NCBI RefSeq assembly: GCF_001025175.1
Contig: NZ_AP012324.1
Span: 620,001 to 684,000 of the forward strand
DNA length: 64,000 nucleotides
Origin: Bifidobacterium breve DSM 20213 = JCM 1192
GTDB lineage: Bacteria > Actinomycetota > Actinomycetes > Actinomycetales > Bifidobacteriaceae
Reading direction: 5' to 3'
Position numbers and translations under genes: made by a program
The notes under the pieces: generated by a model
Database searches by the model: none
Seen by the model: the letters and a program-made list of their open reading frames with translations, nothing else
Told to the model about the DNA's origin: nothing
Part shown: piece after piece, positions 44,701 to 53,117 of the stretch
Layout of the letters: each line of letters opens with the position of its first letter
Numbering within the stretch: position 1 is the stretch's first letter

Positions 44701-45520
44701 TGGCGCCGATAGTGCCCATGTCCATGAGGCAGACGGGCTTGGCATCGCGGCCGAGCTCGTGGCGCATCTCAAGGTAGCGCTCGAATGCGGCCTTGACGGT
44801 GGCGTCGTCAATATCCACTTCGTCCAGCTCAGTGCCGAACGTGGTGTGGCGGCAGTGGTCGGACCAGTAGGTGTCGATCACCTTGATCTCAGTGATGGTG
44901 GGCTCGCGGCCCTCCTCGCTGAAGTACTTCTGGCAGAATTCGAGGTCGGCCAGATCCATGGCCAGACCGCGCTCGTCAATGAACTTCTGGCCGGCTTCGG
45001 CGTCCATCTCGTTGAAACCGGCGATGGTCTCGACCTTGCCGGGCACCGGCACCTGGGTCTTCAGGGTTTCCTTGGTCTCCAGGCTGGCCTCGCGGGCCTC
45101 GACCGGGTTGATCACGTAATGCTTGATGGTGTCCACGTCGGCGTCGGTCAGTTCGCCTTCCAGCGCGTACAGCTTGGCGGAGCGGACCGTCGGGCGCTCG
45201 CCCTGGGAGATGAGCTGGATGCATTCGGCGGCGGAGTCGGCGCGCTGGTCGAACTGGCCGGGCAGGAACTCGGTGGCGAAGACCTTGGCGCCGGCGAAGT
45301 CGGGCAGGTCGTAGGCCACATTGTCCACCTGAGGCTCGCTGAACACGGTGGGCACGGTCTGGTCGAACAGCTCCTGGGAGATGCCTTCGACGTCGTAGCG
45401 GTTCACGATGCGCAGGGCCTTGAGGCCGGTCAGTCCGAGGATCGTGCGCAGTTCGCCCGCAAGCTGCTGGGCTTCGACATCAAAGCCGGGCTTCTTTTCC
45501 ACGTACACGCGAAAAACCAT
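41786..45520 (-). CDS. purL: Phosphoribosylformylglycinamidine synthase, fused PurL-PurQ
   Basis: This 1,244-residue enzyme converts FGAR to FGAM using glutamine and ATP. It is the large fused form: an N-terminal PurS-like and linker part (residues 1-200, with YWSDHCRHTTFGTELD near 222), two AIRS-type halves, and a C-terminal glutaminase domain. That domain has GNNCEYDSAAA (nucleophile Cys near 1015), PGGFSGGDEPDGS, LGICNGFQALVKLG and ISHGEGRF. No separate purQ or purS is needed. The purC gene lies upstream on the same strand after the paired palindromic elements. Start ATG 45520 follows AAAGGA. Confidence 0.97.
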   Translation of the reverse strand: MVFRVYVEKKPGFDVEAQQLAGELRTILGLTGLKALRIVNRYDVEGISQELFDQTVPTVFSEPQVDNVAYDLPDFAGAKVFATEFLPGQFDQRADSAAECIQLISQGERPTVRSAKLYALEGELTDADVDTIKHYVINPVEAREASLETKETLKTQVPVPGKVETIAGFNEMDAEAGQKFIDERGLAMDLADLEFCQKYFSEEGREPTITEIKVIDTYWSDHCRHTTFGTELDEVDIDDATVKAAFERYLEMRHELGRDAKPVCLMDMGTIGAKWLKKNGILTGLDESEEINACTVKVKVDVNGENQDWLFLFKNETHNHPTEIEPFGGAATCIGGCIRDPLSGRSYVYQAMRVTGAADPTVPVSETLEGKLPQRKLVTTAAAGYSSYGNQIGLATGQVDEIYHPGYVAKRMEVGAVVAATPADHVRRETPAPGDKIILLGGRTGRDGIGGATGASKAHNVESLELDGAEVQKGNAPVERKLQRLFRRGDACRLIKRCNDFGAGGVSVAVGELADGLFVDLNTVPKKYEGLDGTELAISESQERMAVDVAAEDVDEFLTYAREENLEATVIATVTEDPRMVMTWNGDEIVNLSREFLASNGASKHQTVHVEAQQGYETPWGEGTLAERMNKMVTDLNVASNKGLSERFDSTIGAGTVLMPFGGKRQLTPNMAMVAKLPVFGETTTVSAMAWGFNPYIMSKNQFTGAYLSVVESLAKLVAAGFEHEKAYLSFQEYFEKLRDEPERWGKPTAAVLGALMAQVDLGAGAIGGKDSMSGSFEDLDVPPTLISFAVAVGNMKRATSPEFKGADHRIVRIAPRYLADGLTPDKDALLEVFSVIEELTDFHDALAVSTPGYGATAEALFKMTLGNRIGVTLNDSIAVDDLFTPAYGSFIIELADNAKLPAVSNLVEIGEIGTTTSEYAFKAAGETLDLDAVQEAWESGIESVFPYRSKGEDKGATVETIDFHAPKKTVYTGSSVAKPHVVIPVFPGNNCEYDSAAAFERAGADVTTLIVNNLTPAAVAESTQALVKEINKSQIVMIPGGFSGGDEPDGSAKFITAFFRAPAVTEAVRDLLKNRDGLMLGICNGFQALVKLGLVPYGDIVPMTDACPTLTFNTIGRHQSRLVRTRVASDLSPWLAKTSVGDIHTVAISHGEGRFVASDEVLAQLKANGQIATQYVDEAGTPGMDLDVNPNGSLLAIEGITSPDGRVFGKMGHSERSGNGLYVNVPGNKYQPIFEAGVEYFAA

Positions 45521-45572
45521 GGAAATCCTTTCTTGAAATTATTGAAAAATTGAAGAAGTGCGGTAAAAGAAC

Positions 45573-45691
45573 TTGGCTCCCCTCTCTGAGGGGAGCTGTC
45601 AGCGAAGCTGACTGAGGGGAGTTGTCATGGCGGTGAACGTCTTGACCTCCCCTCAGTCGCCTATCGGCGACAGCTCCCCTCAGAGAGGGGA
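45573..45691. repeat. Inverted pair of palindromic elements between purC and purL
   Basis: One copy (45573-45620; CTCCCCTCTCTGAGGGGAG, GTCAGCGAAGCTGAC, GAGGGGAG) faces an inverted copy (45645-45691; CTCCCCTCAGTCG, CGACAG, CTCTGAGAGGGGAG) across 24 bp. In a transcript the two would pair as one long stem of about 45 bp. The whole purC-purL gap (45521-45727) consists of this and short flanks. Confidence 0.8.
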
Positions 45692-45727
45692 GCCAGCTAT
45701 ATGTTCTGCTACCTGCACCTAAACGAC

Positions 45728-46480
45728 TTACTCGGCGACTTCGATGCCTTCGGACTTGGCGAGCTCGGCCAGACGTTCCTCAATCTCCTCGTAGGCCGGG
45801 ATGATGCTGCCCAGACCACGGCGGAACAGGTCCTTGTCGAGGTGCTCGACCTTGCCGGAGTGGTCCTTCTGATCCCACAGACGGCAGGAATCCGGGGTGA
45901 TTTCGTCGGCCAGCAGCAGCGTGCCGTCGGTGGCGCGACCCATCTCAATCTTGAAGTCAACCAGCTTGACGTCGATCTTGGCGAAGATCTCGATCAGGGC
46001 CTCGTTGATCTTACGAGCCAGCGGGGCAATCTCAGCCAGATCCTCACGGGTGCACACGTCAAGGGCCACGAGGTCATCATCGTTGACGAACGGATCATGC
46101 AGATCGTCGTTCTTCAGGAAGTACTCGAGCACCGGCTCCTTGAGCGGCAGGCCTTCCTCCACGCCCAAGCGGGAGCAGAAGTGACCGGCGGCCACGTTAC
46201 GCAGCACGATCTCCAACGGGAACATGTTCACCTTGCGTACCAGCTGGCCGGTGTCATTCACGCGCTTGACGAGGTGGCTGTCGATGCCGCGCTTCTTGAG
46301 CAGGTCGAAGATGATGGTGGTGATGAGGTTGTTCAGACGGCCCTTGCCGGTGAAGTCCTCCTTCTTCTCACCATCGCCAGCAGTGGCGGTGTTCTTGTAT
46401 TCGACCCACAGAACCTCGGGATCATCGGTTGCGTACAGTTGCTTGGCCTTGCCCTCGTAGAGCTTTTCCAGCTTCTCCAT
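45728..46480 (-). CDS. purC: SAICAR synthase PurC
   Basis: PurC attaches aspartate to CAIR with ATP. The 250-residue product opens with [20 protein letters not shown] and shows [20 protein letters not shown] (near 96), [11 protein letters not shown] near 174 and [13 protein letters not shown] near 190, all standard PurC motifs. It follows purT on the same strand and precedes purL. ATG 46480 has AGGTGA upstream. Confidence 0.97.
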   Translation of the reverse strand: MEKLEKLYEGKAKQLYATDDPEVLWVEYKNTATAGDGEKKEDFTGKGRLNNLITTIIFDLLKKRGIDSHLVKRVNDTGQLVRKVNMFPLEIVLRNVAAGHFCSRLGVEEGLPLKEPVLEYFLKNDDLHDPFVNDDDLVALDVCTREDLAEIAPLARKINEALIEIFAKIDVKLVDFKIEMGRATDGTLLLADEITPDSCRLWDQKDHSGKVEHLDKDLFRRGLGSIIPAYEEIEERLAELAKSEGIEVAE

Positions 46481-46561
46481 GACTCACCTTTCAGGAGTGA
46501 AATTTCTAGGTGAACTAACGGTAAAAGGGTACCAATCGAGGGCTACAACAACACTCACGGA

Positions 46562-47863
46562 TTACTTCACGGTAATAGTCAGCGCATCGGCCACGAGGCC
46601 GGCTTTGGCGCGGGCGTCGGCTTCGGATTCGCCGACGGCCAGTGCCACGGCCATGCGGCGGTGGCCATGCACTTCGGGCTTGGCGAAAATACGCAGATCA
46701 GTGCTGGGCTCGGCCAGTGCGGCGGCCACGTCGGTGAATTCAGCTTCGCCATCGCCGGCCACCACGATGGCGTGGCTGGCAGCCACCGAGCCGCTCGGAA
46801 TTGTAAGTGCCACATGCTCGGCAGTAATCGGCAGACCTAGAATCGCGCGAGCGTGCAGCGCGAACTCGCTCAGGCGCTGGGAAGCCATCGTCACCATGCC
46901 AGTATCGTGCGGGCGGGGAGAAACCTCGTTGAACAGAATCGAACCATCGGTGAGCACGAACAGTTCCACGCCGAACACGCCCCAACCGGTTTCACCGGCT
47001 GCCTGTGCCTTGGCCACCAAGCCTTCAACGACGGTGCGTGCAATGTCTTGAGCCCGCTCAGATTCGCCGCCTGGCTCAGCGGCCGGCTGCCAAGACTCGC
47101 GATAATCGCCGGACTCCTGACGCTGACCAATCGGCGCGCATGTCACAATACCGGCGGACGAAGAAACAGTCAGTACCGTCAACTCACGTTCCAATGGGGC
47201 CAACGCTTCCACGATTACTCGCGACACATCACCTTCATCGGCGGCACGGCGGCCTTTCTGAGCCTCGGTCCAAGCGGCATCGATGGCATCGGCGGAACGT
47301 ACCACCGACTGACCGTGACCAGACGAGCTCATCAACGGCTTGACCACGCATGGATAGCCAACTTCCAAAGCCCCGGCGCGCAGCTCTTCCAACGAACCAG
47401 CGAAACGATACGGCGTGGTCGGCAAGCCCAGCTCCTCGTGAGCCAGCACGCGTAGGCGTTCGCGATCCATGCAGATCGCAGCAATCTCGGCACTTGGCAC
47501 TACTTGGGCACCGGCAGCTGCAGCTCCGGCCAACATGTCGGTGGCGATGGCCTCCACTTCGGGCACGATAATGTCCGGCTTGACTTCATCGAACAACACC
47601 TGCAACTCGGCGGCATTCGCCATATCCAGCACGCGATATTCATGCGCCACTTGCTGGGCTGGAGCACCGGCATAGGAGTCGGCTGCGCACACCCATGCGC
47701 CCAGCCGCATCAGCTCAATGGCCACTTCCTTGCCTAGCTCGCCTGCACCCAGAAACAGCACGCGGGTGGGATGTTTGCCCAGCGGTGTGCCGAGCGGGCG
47801 GTTCACGGCAGGAATTGCGGGGGAGGGGGAAGTCACGGCAGTATTCACGGCGTTCTCAGTCAT
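46562..47863 (-). CDS. purT: Formate-dependent GAR formyltransferase PurT
   Basis: PurT makes FGAR from GAR using formate and ATP, replacing the folate-dependent PurN. The product from ATG 47863 is 433 residues; the 32 extra codons upstream are not protein-like. It has VLFLGAGELGKEVAIELMRL near residue 36, GYPCVVKPLMSSSGHGQS near 166 and an ATP-grasp end with NEVSPRPHDTGMVTM near 307. Its upstream region contains the 19-bp repeat array. With purF, D, M, L, K, E and C it covers most of the route to SAICAR. Confidence 0.94.
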   Translation of the reverse strand: MTENAVNTAVTSPSPAIPAVNRPLGTPLGKHPTRVLFLGAGELGKEVAIELMRLGAWVCAADSYAGAPAQQVAHEYRVLDMANAAELQVLFDEVKPDIIVPEVEAIATDMLAGAAAAGAQVVPSAEIAAICMDRERLRVLAHEELGLPTTPYRFAGSLEELRAGALEVGYPCVVKPLMSSSGHGQSVVRSADAIDAAWTEAQKGRRAADEGDVSRVIVEALAPLERELTVLTVSSSAGIVTCAPIGQRQESGDYRESWQPAAEPGGESERAQDIARTVVEGLVAKAQAAGETGWGVFGVELFVLTDGSILFNEVSPRPHDTGMVTMASQRLSEFALHARAILGLPITAEHVALTIPSGSVAASHAIVVAGDGEAEFTDVAAALAEPSTDLRIFAKPEVHGHRRMAVALAVGESEADARAKAGLVADALTITVK

Positions 47864-47901
47864 ACCCACATTCTGCCATGCTGCATGGAATAGGCGAGCG
47901 C

Positions 47902-48052
47902 TCCACGGTGCGGTGAATGACCCACGGTGCAGTGAAATCCGCACGGTGCAGTAATGCAAAATGGCTTAATTCCGCAGTTTGCTAAAATCGTGTTACCGCA
48001 CGGTGCGTTTTTTACCGCATGGTGTGACGTTTACCACATGATGGGGTTGCGA
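47902..48052. repeat. 19-bp-phased repeat array between purT and the aminotransferase gene
   Basis: Copies of CACGGTGC or close variants begin at 47904, 47923, 47942, 47999, 48018 and 48037. Successive distances are 19, 19, 57, 19 and 19 bp, so all six fall on one 19-bp grid with two positions blank. The first three units read like CACGGTGCAGTGAA; the last three begin ACCGCACGG or variants. The core GCACGGTGC is a near-palindrome. The space 47864-48358 holds no convincing gene; a minus-strand frame at 47993-48286 crosses the repeats and is rejected. Confidence 0.85.
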
Positions 48053-48358
48053 TTCAGGACAGAAAGCACATTCCCATGGAGGTTTCACCGTCCCAAGGAA
48101 TAATGGGAACTTTGGCCGCCTGAGGGAAGCCTGAGAGTGGTCGATACAGCACCGCATGCCATTGAAAAGTTGTCCTGCCCGTAACCTGCCATAAATACTG
48201 CGTATAGACACGCCATTGCGCGCGTAACAGAGCTGCCGTACCTTAGCAATCACCGGCCGATGAGGTTTGTAGTACGGTCGGGCCAACGTTTTGGGGATGA
48301 CGGCGGTGTTCCAAAACCAGTACGCCGCTGGCTGGATACAGGGGAGGCCGGCATACCG

Positions 48359-49609
48359 ATGTCGAACGCGGCTTTGATTTCTCAGCGGGCGGCAGGGCTG
48401 CCGGGCAATCCTTTTGCCGAGGCGGATGCCCGAGCTGCAGCAGCCATCGCCGCCGGCGAAGATGTCATCGACTTAAGCAAAGGCAATCCGGATGGTCAGC
48501 CACCTGCATTTGTGCAGGATGCGCTCGCTCATGCCGCCCATGATCCTTCCCTGTTTCGCTATCCGTCATTTGATGGTTTGCCGGAATACCTGAATGCTAT
48601 TGCCGGTTGGTACGAGAGCAAGCACGGTGTCTCCGTGGACCCGGCCACTCAACTGCTGGCGACTTCCGGCTCGTCAGTAGGCATTGCCACTGTTATTCAG
48701 GCGCTTATTGATCCAGGTGAGACGGTTGTTGCTGTCAATCCTTATTACCCGCAATATGAAGGTTCCACGGCGGTTGCCGGAGGTCGATTCGAGACGATTC
48801 CCGCCGATCCGGCGCGTGGTTTCCTGCCTGATTTGGATGCTGTTGATCCGGCTGTGTGGGAACGTGCGAAGCTGCTGATTCTCAACTATCCCAACAATCC
48901 GACCGGCGCTGTGGCCGCGCCGGAACTGTATGAAACCGCTGTACGCCTAGCTCAGCAGTATGGGTTCATCGTGCTTAATGATTTTGCCTATGCTGGGCTT
49001 GAATTCGGAAGTACGCGCTCGCTGAGCCTATTGGAGACACCCGGTGCGCTTGATGTGGCTCTGGAACTTGGGTCACTCTCCAAAATGTATATGGTGGCCG
49101 GCTGGCGCGGTGGATTTGTGGCTGGGAATGCAGAAGTGTTGGCTGAGGTCAAGGCCGTGCACAGGCAGACCGCGGTACTGGCGTCCAGCGTCATCCAGCA
49201 GGCCGGTGCAGTGGCACTGGAATCCGATCAGAGCACTGTGGCGGCGCTCGCCGTGCAATACCAGCATCGCTTCGAAGTGGTGCGAGACGGTTTTACCCAA
49301 GCCGGCCTGCCGGTATCTGAAGCGCAAGGTGGACTGTTCGCATGGGCCAAAGTACCTGAGCGGTGGGGCAGCGCGGGCGTGCACGATGGCACAGTGAGTG
49401 AGGTTAGGGTTGCGGATGGCTCGGCAGACTCGGCAAATAATTCCGCGGCATTCGTGGATTGGTTGCTGAAGACCGCGGGTGTCGCATTGATGCCGGGCTC
49501 GTGCTTCGGCAAAGCAGGCGAAGGCTGGGTGCGTATCAGTTTGCTCAAACACACCGCTGAGCTGTTTCAGGCTGCAGCGCGGGTTTCGAGGGCTCTGCAA
49601 GACAAGTGA
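48359..49609 (+). CDS. Class I/II PLP-dependent aminotransferase
   Basis: The 416-residue product from ATG 48359 (GGGGAGG upstream) has the fold-type I layout: LSKGNPDGQPP near residue 39, NYPNNPTGA near 179, and the PLP-lysine block SLSKMYMVAGWRGGFVAG near 239, then an Arg-containing C-terminal end. It resembles aminotransferases of the DapC/LL-DAP or alanine/aspartate group. Substrate cannot be assigned from motifs. The 19-bp repeat array stands 300 bp upstream. Confidence 0.88.
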   Translation: MSNAALISQRAAGLPGNPFAEADARAAAAIAAGEDVIDLSKGNPDGQPPAFVQDALAHAAHDPSLFRYPSFDGLPEYLNAIAGWYESKHGVSVDPATQLLATSGSSVGIATVIQALIDPGETVVAVNPYYPQYEGSTAVAGGRFETIPADPARGFLPDLDAVDPAVWERAKLLILNYPNNPTGAVAAPELYETAVRLAQQYGFIVLNDFAYAGLEFGSTRSLSLLETPGALDVALELGSLSKMYMVAGWRGGFVAGNAEVLAEVKAVHRQTAVLASSVIQQAGAVALESDQSTVAALAVQYQHRFEVVRDGFTQAGLPVSEAQGGLFAWAKVPERWGSAGVHDGTVSEVRVADGSADSANNSAAFVDWLLKTAGVALMPGSCFGKAGEGWVRISLLKHTAELFQAAARVSRALQDK

Positions 49610-49725
49610 TTGCTATTCCTGTAGTGCGGCAACGATAGGTCACCTTATTGGGCAAACGTCGCTGAACCATACCATTTCCTATTGGTCCGGACTCGGCCGC
49701 CAGATGTGACGGCTACGATGAAGCA

Positions 49726-50886
49726 ATGCGCGAAAACGGGATTGAAAAGAGCATTGACCGCCCGCTGACCATCGCTCTGGTGGTGGATACCGTGGGCAAC
49801 CAGGGCAATGGCACGTCCAATTCGGCCTTGCAGTGGGCTGCTGAATTGGAGAGACAAGGGCATCATGTGCGGCTCGTAGGTGTTGGCGCCCCTGAATATC
49901 CCGCACGAGTGAACAAGGTTCCGCTCGTTTCCTGGGTGGCGGCTAAACAGCTCATGCAGTTCGCCGAGCCCAGTGACACGTTGTTCCGCACCGCGTTCCA
50001 AGGTGTGGATGTGGTGCATGTCTATATGCCGTTCAAGTTCGGCCGTCGTGCCGCAAAGGTCGCCCACCAAATGGGTATTCCGGTCACTGCCGGATTCCAT
50101 CTGCAGCCTGAAAACGTGCTGTATTCCGCTGGTCCGTTACGCCATATTCCCGGCATCTCCAGCTTCCTGTACTGGTTATTCAAACATTGGCTGTACAAGC
50201 GCATCGATCATATTCATGTGCCCACCGAGATGACCGCCAGCTTGCTACGCGCGCACGGATACAAGGCGAAACTGCATGTGATTTCCAACGGTTATTCGCC
50301 TGTCTACTCACCCAAGAAGCCGGTTGATCCTGAGGCGTCCGCTCCGGTACCGTTCCGCGTTATTGCGTCCGGCAGGCTCGCCAGCGAGAAAGATCAGATT
50401 ACGCTGATTAAGGCAGTTTCGATGTCGAAGCATGCTGGGGGCATTCAGCTCATCATCGCCGGTACCGGGCCGCTCAAACAGTATCTCAGGTTCCGTGCCG
50501 GTCGTTTGCTGGCACGCAAGGCCGACATCGGCTTTCACAAGCATGCCGATATGCCGGATCTGCTGCGTTCGGGCGATCTGTTCGTGCACTGTTCGATTGC
50601 CGACATCGAATCGGTGAGTGTAATTGAGGCGATGGCTTGCGGCTTGGTACCGGTGATTGCCGCGTCCGAATTATCGGCGGCCAGCCAGTTTGCGCTGCTG
50701 GGCGAATCGTTGTTCCCGGTGCAGAATGCGGCGATGCTGGCACGGCGTATCGATTGGTGGATCGAACATCAGGTTGAGCGTGCAGAATGGGGTGAGAAGT
50801 ACGCCGAATACACCAAGGCGCACTATTCCGTGGAAGCCTCGGTCCACAAGTTCGTGGACATGGAACGCGAAGCCATAGGGGAGTAG
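49726..50886 (+). CDS. GT4-family glycosyltransferase
   Basis: The 386-residue product has the GT-B fold: an N-terminal acceptor domain starting TIALVVDTVGNQGNGTSNSA and a C-terminal nucleotide-sugar domain with ASGRLASEKDQITLIKAV near residue 212. The retaining GT4 Glu motif is SVSVIEAMACGLVPVIA near 296. It could build glycolipid or cell-wall glycan; the layout resembles bacterial 1,2-diacylglycerol glucosyl- or galactosyltransferases in having HLQPENVLYS. The gene stands alone on the plus strand. A palindromic pair follows. Confidence 0.85.
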   Translation: MRENGIEKSIDRPLTIALVVDTVGNQGNGTSNSALQWAAELERQGHHVRLVGVGAPEYPARVNKVPLVSWVAAKQLMQFAEPSDTLFRTAFQGVDVVHVYMPFKFGRRAAKVAHQMGIPVTAGFHLQPENVLYSAGPLRHIPGISSFLYWLFKHWLYKRIDHIHVPTEMTASLLRAHGYKAKLHVISNGYSPVYSPKKPVDPEASAPVPFRVIASGRLASEKDQITLIKAVSMSKHAGGIQLIIAGTGPLKQYLRFRAGRLLARKADIGFHKHADMPDLLRSGDLFVHCSIADIESVSVIEAMACGLVPVIAASELSAASQFALLGESLFPVQNAAMLARRIDWWIEHQVERAEWGEKYAEYTKAHYSVEASVHKFVDMEREAIGE

Positions 50887-50902
50887 GTTCGTTTTGACCG
50901 GG

Positions 50903-51014
50903 GTCTCTCCCTCAGTCCGCCTTCGGCGGCCAGCTCCCTCGTCAGAGGGAGCTTAAAAAACCTCCCTCTGACGAGGGAGCTGGCATCGCGAAGCGATGGC
51001 GGAGGGAGAGACCT
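50903..51014. repeat. Inverted pair of palindromic elements between glycosyltransferase and ltaE
   Basis: Two copies face each other: CTCCCTCAGTCCGCC, GCCAGCTCCCTCGTCAGAGGGAG (50905-50952) and CCTCCCTCTGACGAGGGAGC, TGGCATCGCGAAGCGATGGC, GAGGGAGA (50956-51014). They sit between convergent genes and form a long hairpin, so they can act as a two-way terminator. The second dyad differs from the purine-gene copies. Confidence 0.78.
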
Positions 51015-51026
51015 GGAGCTCAACGG

Positions 51027-52052
51027 TCACAGCAACTCAATAAGCTGGTCGACCTCTTCGGGCGTGGTGGCCCAGCTCGTGCAGATGCGCATCACGGTAT
51101 GCGTATCATCAGCCTTTTCAGTGAATCCAAGTTTCACGTCACGTTCGAGCCGGTCGATGGTCGGCTGGTCCATCGTCACGAAGATCTGATTGGTCGGTGC
51201 TTCGAAGGTGAGCGTGTATCCCTTGGCGTGCAGTGCCTCACGAATGCGGTCGGCCGCCTCATTGGCATTGCGGGCGATCTTGAAGTACAAGTCGTCAGTG
51301 AATAGTGCATCGAACTGCGCACCCAGCACGAAGCCCTTGGCCAGCAGCGCGCCATGCTGCTTGATACGGGTCAGGAAATGCTTCGGCGTGTTGTGCTTGG
51401 TGAACACAATAGCCTCGCCAAACAGGGCACCTACCTTGGTGCCGCCGATATAGAACACATCGGCGATGTTTGCCATATCTTCCAGCGTCATATCGCTGCC
51501 GGTGACGGTCAGTGCATAGCCAAGACGTGCGCCGTCCACGAACAGCGGCATGTCGTACGTATGCGCCACGTCGGCAATGGCCTGCAATTCGGCCTTGGAG
51601 TAGATGGTGCCGTATTCGGTGCTTTGCGAGACGTATACGGAACCGGGGAACACCATGTGCTCGTAGTTGCCGTCCGCATAGAAGGTCTTGCAGAATTCGT
51701 CCAATTCGGCCGGATCCATCTTGCCGTTGTGGTGGGGAATCGTGAGTACCTTATGGCCGGAGAACTCGATGGCGCCGGCCTCATGCACGTTCGGATGGCC
51801 GGACGCGACCGTGATCATGCCTGCATACGCCGGTGTGATGGTATCGATGACGACCTGGTTGGTCTGTGTGCCACCTACCAGGAACCACACGTCCGCATCC
51901 GGCTGGCCGCAAGCCTCGCGAATCTTCGCCTTGGCCTGTTCGGTAAGCTCGTCGGAGCCATAACCCGAATACAGATGATTGTTGGCTTCGGCCACGGCCT
52001 CCAGTACGGCAGGGTGGGCAGCGCGGGAGTAATCGTTCTCAAAAGACAGCAT
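51027..52052 (-). CDS. ltaE: Low-specificity L-threonine aldolase
   Basis: The 341-residue PLP enzyme splits L-threonine or allo-threonine into glycine and acetaldehyde. Visible are SFENDYSRAAHPAVLEAVAE at the start, a GGTQTNQVVIDTITPAYAGM block near residue 60, DGARLGYAL near 176 and the PLP-lysine motif YIGGTKVGALFGEA near 206. Length matches the family. It ends before the palindromic pair and begins just downstream of the tRNA-His terminator on the same strand. Confidence 0.93.
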   Translation of the reverse strand: MLSFENDYSRAAHPAVLEAVAEANNHLYSGYGSDELTEQAKAKIREACGQPDADVWFLVGGTQTNQVVIDTITPAYAGMITVASGHPNVHEAGAIEFSGHKVLTIPHHNGKMDPAELDEFCKTFYADGNYEHMVFPGSVYVSQSTEYGTIYSKAELQAIADVAHTYDMPLFVDGARLGYALTVTGSDMTLEDMANIADVFYIGGTKVGALFGEAIVFTKHNTPKHFLTRIKQHGALLAKGFVLGAQFDALFTDDLYFKIARNANEAADRIREALHAKGYTLTFEAPTNQIFVTMDQPTIDRLERDVKLGFTEKADDTHTVMRICTSWATTPEEVDQLIELL

Positions 52053-52129
52053 GATGGACCTTTATGTCCTTGGGTTTGGTGAAGTGGACAGCCCCGAGTG
52101 TACAACGTGGGGGTGCGCAGAAAAAACAA

Positions 52130-52157
52130 AAGACCCTTCCATGAACGGAAGGGTCTT
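52130..52157 (-). terminator. tRNA-His terminator
   Basis: An 11-bp stem (AAGACCCTTCC with GGAAGGGTCTT) is followed on the minus strand by TTTGTTTTTT. It lies 5 bp downstream of the mature tRNA 3' end. Confidence 0.92.
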
Positions 52158-52162
52158 GCTGG

Positions 52163-52235
52163 GGTGGCCAACGCGGCTCGAACGCGCGACCTTCTGAACC
52201 ACAATCAGATGCTCTACCAACTGAGCTATGGCCAC
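52163..52235 (-). tRNA. tRNA-His (GTG anticodon)
   Basis: The minus strand folds into a cloverleaf: acceptor GTGGCCA with TGGCCAC, D-arm GCTC-AGTTGGTA-GAGC, anticodon arm TCTGA-TTGTGGT-TCAGA with anticodon GTG, and T-arm GCGCG-TTCGAGC-CGCGT. The base before position 1 is G, opposite C73, the special G-1 of tRNA-His. CCA is not encoded in full (CC follows the discriminator). Confidence 0.96.
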
Positions 52236-52463
52236 CATGGTGTTTGACTCGGCGCGCAAAGCGCTGAATTAGCACAACAGGTGAATACTATACACAATCC
52301 TGTGGAAAATGTGCGTGCCGGTGTGTTGCGATTGTGGTTCATCGCGTTCTCGCCCGTCGAAGTCATTGTTCTTTTGCATCTCATGCCTTGGGCGTGGACA
52401 TGCGAGCGTTCACGATGCGAACAGAATTGTCCATTCTTGGTCAATTCCGTTTAGTTTCTTGCG

Positions 52464-53117
52464 ATGTTACTTCCGCTGCTGATGCAGCTGCTGGCCTCCC
52501 AGTACGTGTCCGTGCCGGTCGAGTCCCTGTTCCTCAACGCCGTCAAGGTGGTGCTCTTCCCGATCGCCCTCGGTGTGATCTGCCACATGATCTTCGGCAA
52601 GAAGATCGAAAAGATTACCGTGGCCCTGCCGATCGTCTCCCAGGTGGCCATCCTGCTGATCATCGGCGTGGTCGTCGCCGCCAACGGCCCGAAGTTGTTC
52701 GTGGCCAGCTCCCTGATGGCCATCCCGGTGGTCATCCTGCACAATCTGTGCGGCTACTCGCTGGGCTTCGGCTTCTCCAAGCTGATGTACAAGATCTACC
52801 CGAAGGGCTTCCGCTACGCACAGCAGAAGGCCATCACCTTCGAAGTCGGCATGCAGGATTCCGCTCTGGGTGCAACCCTGGCTCTGACCTCCTTTGCCTC
52901 CAACCCGATTGCCGCCGTGCCGTCCACCTTCTTCTCCGTGTGGCACAACATCTCTGGTTCCATCCTGTCCAGCTGGTGGCGCAACCACGATGACAAGCAC
53001 GAGATCCACTGGGATTCCGACAATGGCGAGAAGGGCTCTGCCAAGAACGTCGCGACCGGTGATCACCCGTTCGATGCTGACAAGAAGGCAACCGCTGATG
53101 CCAAGGTCGAAGGCTGA
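52464..53117 (+). pseudogene. BASS-family sodium/bile acid symporter, 5'-truncated
   Basis: From about 52470 the frame matches the C-terminal two thirds of a bile acid:sodium symporter-like protein: PLLMQLLASQYVSVPVESLF, then helices FPIALGVICHMIFG, VAILLIIGVVVAANG, and the FEVGMQDSALGATLALTSFA motif. The first 100 or so residues with the N-terminal helices are missing, and the sequence before 52460 shows no continuation in any frame. The start codons present have no ribosome site. A polar C-terminal tail follows the last helix. Between it and the tRNA, 52240-52460 holds no gene. Confidence 0.78.

Noticed and set aside
47902-48052. The 19-bp-phased repeats as a CRISPR array
   Set aside because: Units abut with no unique spacers of 25-40 bp, the repeat is too short and no cas genes are near.
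47993-48286. A 97-codon minus-strand frame across the repeats
   Set aside because: It reads through the repeat array, has no ribosome site, and its composition is not protein-like.
52163-52460. An integrative element attachment site at tRNA-His
   Set aside because: No integrase gene and no duplicated tRNA 3' end were seen; the truncated gene is on the 5' side of the tRNA.
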